Assembly (NCBI GenBank): GCA_030867875.1
Contig: JAOWCC010000809.1
Coordinates: 682,001-746,000, forward strand
Reading direction: 5' to 3'
From: Actinernus sp. WN-2022
Lineage: Eukaryota; Cnidaria; Anthozoa; Actiniaria; Actinernidae
Length of the DNA: 64,000 nt
Shown: piece by piece, positions 1 to 7,184 of the stretch
Numbering within the stretch: the first letter of the stretch is position 1
How the letters are laid out: each line of letters opens with the position of its first letter
Notes under the pieces: model-generated
Told to the model about the DNA's origin: nothing
The model's input: only the letters and a program-made list of their open reading frames with translations
Databases searched by the model: none
Translations under genes and position numbers: made by a program

Positions 1-1
1 C

Positions 2-55
2 TACGTAGGTGGTGGAATGCTAGGCGCTGGATACGCCATTAGTAGATGGTTATAG
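2..55 (+). CDS. C-terminal tail of a small hydrophobic protein (5' end outside window)
   Basis: The frame from base 2 is open to TAG at 53-55 and gives a 17-residue tail, YVGGGMLGAGYAISRWL. It is glycine-rich and hydrophobic and ends in a basic-aromatic cluster, like the end of a membrane-inserting segment. The reason to treat it as coding is that a diverged copy with the same pattern (VGGG-x2-A-x-GY-I-SR) recurs at 365-427, also just before a stop. It lies upstream of virus-like genes on the same strand. Small membrane proteins are common in virus-like transposons, but no family can be assigned from so short a piece. Confidence 0.35.
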   Translation, partial: YVGGGMLGAGYAISRWL

Positions 56-230
56 ACGCTACTAGGTACTACTACTAGGCAACTACTAGGCAACTAGATA
101 CGTACTAGAAACGTATTAGGTTCTACTAGGAACGTACTAGGTACTACTAGGAACGTACTAGGTACTACTACTAGGCTACTAGATACTACTAGGTCACTAC
201 TAAGAAATACGAAAAAAAAAAAAAAAAAAA
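56..230 (+). repeat. TACTAGG-type short tandem repeat followed by an A tract
   Basis: Irregular reiterations of TACTAGG, AACGTACTAGG and ACTACTAGG fill 57-210 and are followed by a run of about 19 A (212-230). No gene is visible. The stretch lies between the hydrophobic tail and the first copy of the duplicated leader. A similar A-rich run precedes the second leader copy at 1594-1624. Confidence 0.7.
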
Positions 231-330
231 GGAATAAGGACTGGTTGGATAGGTTCTTATTCTTTCCTTTTTTTTTTTCATCTGTTGAAGGTTAGAATGT
301 ATAGATGCATGATGGATTCTAAACTTGCGA
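231..330 (+). repeat. First copy of a ~97-bp duplicated leader (integrase 5' region)
   Basis: This 100-bp stretch is nearly identical to 1625-1720. It differs by one substitution and the length of a T run. It carries the presumed 5' leader and first codons (M-D-S-K-L-A) of the integrase gene. Identity stops sharply after CTTGCGA at 330, where this copy joins the 3' end of another hydrophobic reading frame instead of continuing into integrase. It is therefore a rearrangement or recombination junction, or a reused promoter/leader cassette. Confidence 0.85.
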
Positions 331-427
331 CTACTACGGACCTTCAAGTTCGCAGAAAACTACGGAACTGGCGATCGTAGGTGGTGGGACGCTCGCTATA
401 GGATACATTGCTAGTCGGTTGTTTTAA
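331..427 (+). pseudogene. Second hydrophobic tail fragment joined to the duplicated leader
   Basis: The frame ending at TAA 425-427 reads ...TTELAIVGGGTLAIGYIASRLF. It parallels the tail at 2-55 residue for residue in spacing (VGGG, GY, I-SR). In this frame a stop lies just upstream inside the duplicated leader, so no plausible start remains. It appears to be the 3' end of a paralogous small membrane-protein gene cut at about base 330. Nothing points to a more precise function. Confidence 0.45.
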
Positions 428-590
428 AATAGCCTTTGGGGCACAAAAAAAAAGTGTTTGCTTTGGAGGAAATTACTAAAAAAATTGGTTCTCAAACTCC
501 ATTTAAAGATAAGTATACGTATAGATATCAGAAGTCTCACTCCGTGCTATTAGCAAATCCAAATCCCTCGGCATTCGTACTATTGAGACC

Positions 591-1571
591 ATGGACAACG
601 GTAGTACTAGTTCAGAGGACTCGTACAATGCTACGGCAGCTAATACTGCGGCAGCTAACGCCGCGACGGCAAACAAATCCTCTGTGTTCAACGCAGAAGA
701 CATCCTCGAAGCCTTCGAACAGGGAAAGGAGGGAATGATTGTGTTTGACTGGGACAATCCTCGAAGTGGTCCAAACGGATGTAAATACATCCCAGTCTAC
801 TTTGATCTTGGGGAAGGACAACGTCCAGCACTCTTTCGCCTCAAAGACGAAAAACATGTTGGTCAAATATGTCTACATGAGCAAGAAGACATTGCCCGAT
901 TAAACCTCGCATCGGGACAAAAGGATAAGTACAAGAAGCGCGATCGCAATCCCTGCCTACAAGTTCAAAAGTGGAGCGTCCCAGTATTGACCACCGACAA
1001 GGACGGAAATCCTGAACTTCCAAGTCCAGACAAATTGAGTACCCTCTTCAAAGTGATCCAAGAGTTGGACTCGGCGTTTGAAAACGAGGTTGAGGCATGC
1101 CTCACAAGTGGAAAGATTTGTGCACGCAATCTGCGCCGCCGTACCGCACCAGCCGAAGGAGCTCTCGTTGTCTCCAACACTAAGTTCCATCCATTGATTC
1201 AACGAACTATCTCCATGGAAGCCTCTAAGAACGCCGGATGTGCATTGAACAATCCCATTGCTAGGATGCGCATGAAATGCAACGTGCAGACGGGTGTGCC
1301 TAATTGTCTATTCTTTGATAAGAGTCGTCCGTTCTCCATAGGAAGCCGCACTTCGTACGAAGCTCTCGTAGACGCGAATTCCAACCAAGTCAACATTGGA
1401 AACATAAGTAATCTCATATTGCCAGGTTCAATACATGATGGCGTTTGCGATGCTAGTAGCTTCTGCACAAGTGGATTGGGAATATCGTACCTACTCGACG
1501 CCGCCGTCCTAGTCGTAACACAACCGCTTCCAACGAAGGTTCGGGCCACCCTCGAGGACGTATACGAATAG
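591..1571 (+). CDS. Uncharacterised protein of a Polinton-like element (326 aa)
   Basis: One intron-free frame runs from ATG 591 to TAG 1569-1571. The first 35 or so residues are low complexity (Ser, Asn, Ala, Thr). A globular, probably beta-rich region follows, with IVFDWDNP near residue 50, a basic RNLRRR patch near 180, and a C-terminal region with NPIARMRMK and CLFFDKSRPFS. No signal peptide or membrane segment is visible. It lies 5' of and co-oriented with the integrase, separated by an A-rich stretch and the leader repeat. The position would suit a structural or nucleic-acid-binding protein, but I do not recognise the family and assign no function. The alternative start at 436 uses another frame and lacks this similarity of composition. 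Confidence 0.7.
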   Translation: MDNGSTSSEDSYNATAANTAAANAATANKSSVFNAEDILEAFEQGKEGMIVFDWDNPRSGPNGCKYIPVYFDLGEGQRPALFRLKDEKHVGQICLHEQEDIARLNLASGQKDKYKKRDRNPCLQVQKWSVPVLTTDKDGNPELPSPDKLSTLFKVIQELDSAFENEVEACLTSGKICARNLRRRTAPAEGALVVSNTKFHPLIQRTISMEASKNAGCALNNPIARMRMKCNVQTGVPNCLFFDKSRPFSIGSRTSYEALVDANSNQVNIGNISNLILPGSIHDGVCDASSFCTSGLGISYLLDAAVLVVTQPLPTKVRATLEDVYE

Positions 1572-1624
1572 GGCGATGTGGTAATGTGTTCGTAGAAAAA
1601 AAAAAAAAGAAGAAGAAAAAGAAA

Positions 1625-1720
1625 GGAATAAGGACTGGTTGGATAGGTTCTTATTCTTTTCTTTTTTTCATCTGTTGAAGGTTAGAATGTATAGATGCAT
1701 GATGGATTCTAAACTTGCGA
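1625..1720 (+). repeat. Second copy of the duplicated leader, in front of integrase
   Basis: Matches 231-330 almost base for base and here continues into an open integrase gene, so this is the original arrangement. It contains a T-rich run, GTTGAAGG and three closely spaced in-frame ATGs (1687, 1699, 1702). It may contain the integrase promoter and leader. Confidence 0.85.
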
Positions 1721-2739
1721 ATGTCTTCTATGGTCCTACGGGATATTGGAAAGGTCACGCTGCAATTGACAAGCTATCGGTAGCAGCAAAAGTATCGGAA
1801 GACGTAGCTAGGAGTTGGTTGGAAAAGCAATCTATGTGGCAAATATATCTACCAACACCAAAACACATTCCACGTCCGCATTGGACCGTATCGAAACCAA
1901 ATGAAGTCCACCAAGCTGATTTGATATTCCTACCTCATGATCGACCTGGGCGGGGACGAAAACTATACAAGTACGCTTTGGTGGTAATCGATGTGGCTTC
2001 TCGATGCAAAGAAGCCGAACCTTTAGCGTCTAAAGATAGTGGTGAGGTTGCTGCGGCATTCGAACGAATCTACAAACGTAGTCCACTCGAATGGCCAAAG
2101 ATGTTGCAAGTAGATCCTGGTAGAGAATTCATGGGACGTATGTCTGAAACGCTAGAACTACATGGTACGAAAGTTCAACGAGGCGAGGCTGGTAATCATA
2201 GAGCGCAAGGCTTCGTCGAACGAGCGAATAGGACATTAGCTGAGAGATTGTTTGGATATCAATATGCACAAGAGATGGTACTTACTTCGGAAGGATCAGA
2301 GGCGCGTAGTAGAGAATGGGTAGTTCGTTTACCAATGGTTATCAAAGCCCTGAACAGTGAGGTGACTCGACTTACAGGAAAGGAGCCTTCGAATTCCGTA
2401 GTGACGCAGCAAGTAGACCTAAAGACTCCTACGTATTCACGCACTGTTGGCTTGAGAGAAGAGCGTCTACCATTCGACGTCTTAGTTCGATATCTCTACG
2501 CCCCAGGAGAATTGGAAGGGGGTGAAAAACGTAGAGCTACTGATCCTGTGTGGAGTTTACAGATATACGTTATTTCGCGAAGTGTAGTATCTTCGGGGCA
2601 GCCTGTGCTGTACTACCTCGCGAAGCAAGAAGGGGGGAAGGATGCACCCAAACGTGGATTCGTACGTGAAGAGCTACAAGTCGTTCCTAGGGATACGGAA
2701 CCGCCCCAAAAAGATGTTCTGTTCGTATCCAAGCGCTAG
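1702..2739 (+). CDS. Polinton/Maverick-type integrase, retroviral DDE fold
   Basis: Intron-free frame of 345 residues from ATG 1702. In-frame ATGs also occur at 1639, 1687 and 1699; I prefer 1699/1702 because the family N-terminus begins close to LANVFYGPTGYW, but the choice is not proved. The catalytic acidic residues are visible: D73 (HQADLIF), D138 (LQVDPGREF) and E173 (GFVERANRT), a DD35E spacing. The C-terminal part (ATDPVWSLQIY, LYYLAKQEG, GFVREELQVVP) matches the conserved tail of Polinton integrases, where a chromodomain-like region may lie. The enzyme would join element ends to host DNA. It is convergent with the polymerase gene, and the two stop codons overlap in CTAG at 2736-2739. 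No lesion is seen. Confidence 0.9.
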   Translation: MDSKLANVFYGPTGYWKGHAAIDKLSVAAKVSEDVARSWLEKQSMWQIYLPTPKHIPRPHWTVSKPNEVHQADLIFLPHDRPGRGRKLYKYALVVIDVASRCKEAEPLASKDSGEVAAAFERIYKRSPLEWPKMLQVDPGREFMGRMSETLELHGTKVQRGEAGNHRAQGFVERANRTLAERLFGYQYAQEMVLTSEGSEARSREWVVRLPMVIKALNSEVTRLTGKEPSNSVVTQQVDLKTPTYSRTVGLREERLPFDVLVRYLYAPGELEGGEKRRATDPVWSLQIYVISRSVVSSGQPVLYYLAKQEGGKDAPKRGFVREELQVVPRDTEPPQKDVLFVSKR

Positions 2740-5700
2740 ACAGCGTACTCTATTGGCTCGGTGTGGATACCATCAGGCAGAACGTATCTTTTGTCGTAGT
2801 AAGCTGAGAGCCCAAGTTTCCACTGTGCATAAGTTGCCATACCTTCTGGCACTAGACGGAAGCCTCGGTTTTCCGCCATGTCGATACTACCCTGGAGTGC
2901 TGCTTCGAATCGAGCCCACGAAACGTCGTTGTGCCGCCTAGACATACCTTTGGTGGAATATTTCCTGCTGCCTCCCACATCGACATACCAAGCTTTAGAA
3001 CATAGTGCAATAGCGCGTTGACCTTCGAATTCTAGTTTGAAGAGTCCTGGTGTGCGACCGCTCCATTTGTCCCAAGCTAACCATTCCTTTCTGTTGGCTG
3101 CGAAATCCTCTCGTAGGTCTGATCGTACGACTTCGTCGATGCTGTTTCCAGAGATGGCAATGTACGCGCTGTCCGTATCCATCTGTATGTATTCGAAATC
3201 CTTGCGATCGATGTACTTATCAAGGAAGTCGTAGTAGAACTCGAGCATGCGAAGTTTGGCAAGCTGATATACCGCGATACCTACTTGGAAAGGGCGTTTG
3301 ATTCGGATCTGGTCCTTTCTACTCTCGAGTTCGTATGCCTCACCAACCTCTTCCAGGGCTTCGAACCAAACACTTCGCAACGCTTTGTCCACAACCTTCT
3401 CGTCTTTGGTATAGGCGATATTAGTTTGTCGCTCCAAAGCCTCAATCAATTTCCCATAGGCGCTATTTCCAAGTAGCTTGAACACATCTGCCAGCAAAGG
3501 TTTACTTTTGTCTACATCTCCTGTCCTTCGTGCTTCAGTGACTTGGTCCACGAACCATTCGAAGATTTCTTCGGGTACGTAGTCTATCGTGCGGTAGACC
3601 GCAGTGATCTCTGCTCTATGGTCTAGATACCAAAGTATAAGGGGAGCATAGAGTAGCAACCTCTTTCCAGAGAGACTCCCAACTAGCTTCTTTTCCTCGC
3701 CGCGCTTTCTACCCGTCTTCTTAAGGTAGGCCAACATTTGTGGAGGAATTGCTTCCTTGGGGATTTTCTTGTTGTAGAAGAAGGGGGGCATCTCCTCAAA
3801 TTCCTTCCACAATTCTTTTGGTATCTCGATGTCTACCTCCGCATATCCAAACCACGCATCGTTTCGTAGACGTTCGACAAGGTCTTCGACGGCTGGACCT
3901 GGCTCATCATAGTGAACGACCTCTTCTTTTCCACAAGGCATTTCTAGGGCCATAGTAGAAAGATATAGGGCATTGGCATCGTATCCAAGAATCTTACGAC
4001 AAATTTTAGTTCCTCCCTGATGACTGCGAATCCTAGTCACTCCCGCTTCGTGGCGTCTAGTGAACACTATACTTGGTCCTCCTACGACAGCATTTTTCAG
4101 CATATGATAGGCTTCCTCGCATGGAGCATACAACTCGGCTCCACGTTCTACGCTACCTCGAAGCAGAAACTGTAATGAAACTCCTGGAATAGATACGGCG
4201 TCTTTTAACATATCTACGCCCTTATCATGGTAGAAATTGCGCATCTTCTCGAGAGCCTCTAGAAATGGAATTACATCCAAATCGTTATAGTATCGTAGCC
4301 AGTCTTCAAAGATCTTCATTCCCTTATCGTGGAAGGTGCGCTTACAATCATCGAACTCTTCCCTAGATAGTAGGTGTTGCCCTTTTAGCTTTGATCCCCA
4401 CTCTCGATAATCTGGCAATCCGATGTGAGCCAATTTGTCTGGAGAATCAAACCACTCGTATGGGAAGAAACTCTTTTGCAACTCACATCCATATGCAGTG
4501 GTCCAACGTTCATAAGAAGTACCTGGTCCAAGATAATTCATCACATCGAGGAAACGAAATTCTGGGGTTAAGAGAAACATAGTGGTGTTGGCTTTCTTCG
4601 CAACCCGGACCCTCTTGCAGGTATCCGCAATAGTGTCTACAAAGTAGTTTCTGATCAAATTAAAATCATATCGACCGGAGTTGAATCCTAGTACGGGAAC
4701 TTGGTTGGTCCATTCGTCGATCTTCATTCGTCGTTCTTTCGATAGTGTGTCGAAAGAGAATTCGGGCGTCTTGGGACAGAACCGTTCCGCAACGACTTCT
4801 CGGATTACCTTTGCTCTTTGCTGGAGTTCTTCGACAAAGGTAGCTATGAGTTCCTTTGGATCGACTCGACAGAGGAAAGTTGGTGTGCGATTGTATGTGT
4901 CGGCAATTGATACTGATATGGGAACATGTACGTTTTCGATGATCAGGTGGTCCGTTGGTTGTCGCCCTTTCGTTGTGTCGAGATAGGCTTCGAAGTCGTA
5001 TACTATAGCGTGTGGATAAGCAGTTTGTATTGGAGTTGGAACCGGCTCATTTGTCTTCTTCGTGGAGCAACCCCAAGCCTCCACTACCGCATAGCCGGCC
5101 TTTCGAAGCTTTGCCGTTCTTTCACAGGTTTTACGGTATAGAACTCTATCTCTAGGGAAGCATTTTGGACAGCCGTGGAAGTAGCATCCATGGAATTGGA
5201 AGATGGTTTTGGAAAGAGGTTCGTAGCCGTCAACCGGCGCTCCTTCGATCCAACGCTCTCCACCATGTCCACAAGCCGCGTGATGGATGTGCTTCTGGAG
5301 TCTTTCAGATTCGCGTTTCAACCAGCGTAGAGCGGCTTTGCTGGCTTTGTTGGAATCGCTCTCTGGCCAGAAGGCTTTTTCGTATGCCGACTGGGGTACT
5401 GTGATTGCTTTTCCGGGGCAAATGATCTTCGTTTCCCCACGACCGCAACGATCTGCGTGGCGTTGAAGGTTCGAGGCTTTCGTGAACCGTTGCTTACAAT
5501 CGTTGCATACGTAGATGTGCCCTATCTTGTTGATGTCTTTGATGTAGAAGGCATGTCCGTCGTATATCCCAATCGTCATTATGCGATTGTAGTGGGGCGC
5601 ATGCCGCGTCAGATGCCAAGCGCCAGCCTCCGTAGGCTCGTACACCCGAATGCCAATCCCGAAGTGTAACTCAACTTTATCCAGCTGGTCTAAGGAAGTT

Positions 5701-6665
5701 CTGGGAACGTCTTGCGTGGGCGCTGTCAGGCGATAGAAGTCCTGAGCAAGTTCCCGAGCCTTAACGCAACACCTATCTACTCGTGCTCCTTCGTGCATGG
5801 CAAGGCAACGCCAAAGACATAGGTTGTCACCATATCGATCAAGGGCAATCATTCCTTTTTTCTGGCGAAGCCATTGAGGCAGTGGGCCTGTTCCCAACAG
5901 AGGCTGACGATCGATCACGACTTTGACATCCACGTAGATCCAACGCACGAAGGCCCATTGGGTATTTGGTCGATTGATGTTGTCGGGATTCAATCGAGCT
6001 GTCTCTTTGCCATTGATCCACTCCTCTGCATTGCCTAAGACATTCAACCATGGAGAGCCGGGGACAGTCTTGGAGAATAGCATCACACGTCCGTCGTTGA
6101 CATTGCGAATGCGATAGGTGTAGCGGTAGCGCAGGTAGAAGCTGGTGGTTACCTTTGCAACTAACTTTTCCATGATCCTAGGGGTCAAATCTCCCGCCAC
6201 ACCTTGGAAGAAGCGCCACTGGATAGTACGGCGACCTATCTCCACTCCCTCAAGCATTCCATCTCTCTCATCGAGAATAGCACCTGCCTCTCGAGCTAGA
6301 CTCCGTGGAAGTGGCTCACTACGAGGCTCTTGCAGGAACCGTCGGAAGGCTCGGCGTTTGTGGGGCAAACGTCTTCGAGGATCCGCTATGGCCCTCTCTT
6401 CGTCAGCTTTTGCCCTTAGACTTGCCACAACCTCCTCGTCCAACTGTTTGGTTTCCCGCGCGCGTTGAGCTCTTTTGTGGGGATTTTCAGGATCGCCTCG
6501 AAGAGCTGGAAACCTACCTGTTCGATCGGCTCGTTCGATTCTATTCTCCCATTCGAGAGCGCGAGCCTCCGCTATTGTCTGGGCAAGCTTGGCTTTGTCG
6601 AACCCCGAAGTACCTCGCAACCCAAATTGCTTTGCTTGTGCGCGCAGTTCTCCTAGAGTGACCAT
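2736..6665 (-). CDS. Protein-primed family B DNA polymerase of a Polinton-like element (1309 aa)
   Basis: Long intron-free frame from ATG 6663-6665 to TAG 2736-2738. Exonuclease motifs: Exo I D557-F-E559, Exo II N662...Y666-D667, Exo III Y793-x3-D797. Polymerase motifs: A D896 (GYDANALY), B K1063-x3-NSAYG, C D1163-T-D1165-S. The N-terminal 380 residues carry extra parts: a SAP-like helix pair at 4-32 (ELRAQAKQFGLRG), a region with C283 (NLCLWRCLAMH) and H371 (GHAFYIKD) resembling an OTU-type cysteine-protease core, and a C2HC finger at 387-407. FHGCYFHGCPKC (491-502) is a motif of Polinton polymerases. All catalytic positions are present, so the enzyme looks intact. Its start lies near what should be the element's outer edge. 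Confidence 0.93.
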   Translation of the reverse strand: MVTLGELRAQAKQFGLRGTSGFDKAKLAQTIAEARALEWENRIERADRTGRFPALRGDPENPHKRAQRARETKQLDEEVVASLRAKADEERAIADPRRRLPHKRRAFRRFLQEPRSEPLPRSLAREAGAILDERDGMLEGVEIGRRTIQWRFFQGVAGDLTPRIMEKLVAKVTTSFYLRYRYTYRIRNVNDGRVMLFSKTVPGSPWLNVLGNAEEWINGKETARLNPDNINRPNTQWAFVRWIYVDVKVVIDRQPLLGTGPLPQWLRQKKGMIALDRYGDNLCLWRCLAMHEGARVDRCCVKARELAQDFYRLTAPTQDVPRTSLDQLDKVELHFGIGIRVYEPTEAGAWHLTRHAPHYNRIMTIGIYDGHAFYIKDINKIGHIYVCNDCKQRFTKASNLQRHADRCGRGETKIICPGKAITVPQSAYEKAFWPESDSNKASKAALRWLKRESERLQKHIHHAACGHGGERWIEGAPVDGYEPLSKTIFQFHGCYFHGCPKCFPRDRVLYRKTCERTAKLRKAGYAVVEAWGCSTKKTNEPVPTPIQTAYPHAIVYDFEAYLDTTKGRQPTDHLIIENVHVPISVSIADTYNRTPTFLCRVDPKELIATFVEELQQRAKVIREVVAERFCPKTPEFSFDTLSKERRMKIDEWTNQVPVLGFNSGRYDFNLIRNYFVDTIADTCKRVRVAKKANTTMFLLTPEFRFLDVMNYLGPGTSYERWTTAYGCELQKSFFPYEWFDSPDKLAHIGLPDYREWGSKLKGQHLLSREEFDDCKRTFHDKGMKIFEDWLRYYNDLDVIPFLEALEKMRNFYHDKGVDMLKDAVSIPGVSLQFLLRGSVERGAELYAPCEEAYHMLKNAVVGGPSIVFTRRHEAGVTRIRSHQGGTKICRKILGYDANALYLSTMALEMPCGKEEVVHYDEPGPAVEDLVERLRNDAWFGYAEVDIEIPKELWKEFEEMPPFFYNKKIPKEAIPPQMLAYLKKTGRKRGEEKKLVGSLSGKRLLLYAPLILWYLDHRAEITAVYRTIDYVPEEIFEWFVDQVTEARRTGDVDKSKPLLADVFKLLGNSAYGKLIEALERQTNIAYTKDEKVVDKALRSVWFEALEEVGEAYELESRKDQIRIKRPFQVGIAVYQLAKLRMLEFYYDFLDKYIDRKDFEYIQMDTDSAYIAISGNSIDEVVRSDLREDFAANRKEWLAWDKWSGRTPGLFKLEFEGQRAIALCSKAWYVDVGGSRKYSTKGMSRRHNDVSWARFEAALQGSIDMAENRGFRLVPEGMATYAQWKLGLSAYYDKRYVLPDGIHTEPIEYAV

Positions 6666-6828
6666 CTTCTACCTTGCGTGTCGATGTCGCGGGGTGAAGA
6701 ACGCACAAATCGATGTCGATATATCATATGCTAATCATATCTTTAATAGGTGTTTGCACTCTTGGATTTTTTTAGGTGCAAGGATGTCTAGTGACAATTT
6801 GGATGTTGCGAGAGACCCTTATGATCCC
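6666..6828. other. Upstream region of the polymerase gene, no gene seen
   Basis: AT-rich stretch between the polymerase start codon and a foldback repeat. It contains one GCAAGGATGTC, a sequence that recurs inside both arms of the next foldback. A terminal inverted repeat of the Polinton-like element would be expected near here but cannot be confirmed, because the other element end lies outside the window. Confidence 0.5.
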
Positions 6829-6965
6829 AGTAGTATAGATGGAGTCAAAACTGATACTACTTTTTTGTTGTGCAAGGATGTCAAAAAGTGGATTTCTGAA
6901 TTCACTTTTTGACATCCTTGTGCAACAAAAAAAGTGGTATCATTTTGACTCCATCTATACTACTT
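6829..6965. repeat. Near-perfect inverted repeat (foldback), ~63-bp arms
   Basis: The left arm starting AGTAGTATAGATGGAGTC (6829-6891) is repeated in reverse complement ending GACTCCATCTATACTACT (6902-6965), with about 10 bp between. The arms differ at only a few positions, so the DNA could extrude a hairpin. It may be a small foldback element or an element terminus. Confidence 0.85.
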
Positions 6966-7184
6966 ATATAATAACAATAACCTATTTCTGACATCGAAAT
7001 ATGCCCTGATATTTCGTCCGCAGACATCTGTTTGGGAAAGAGAACAGTTCCCGAGAGCAAAGCTCTCTGAAACATCTGAAACAGACAATAGATTGGAGAT
7101 AAATTCATATGATCTGAGACATAAATAATCACTGTAAAATGATATCCTGTTATTGATTTAAAATGTCATGATTATTTTATTTAG

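Noticed and set aside
436..738. 100-residue frame starting MGHKKKVFALEE
   Set aside because: It overlaps the better-supported 326-aa gene in another frame, and its second half is clearly the shadow of that gene. At most it is leader sequence.
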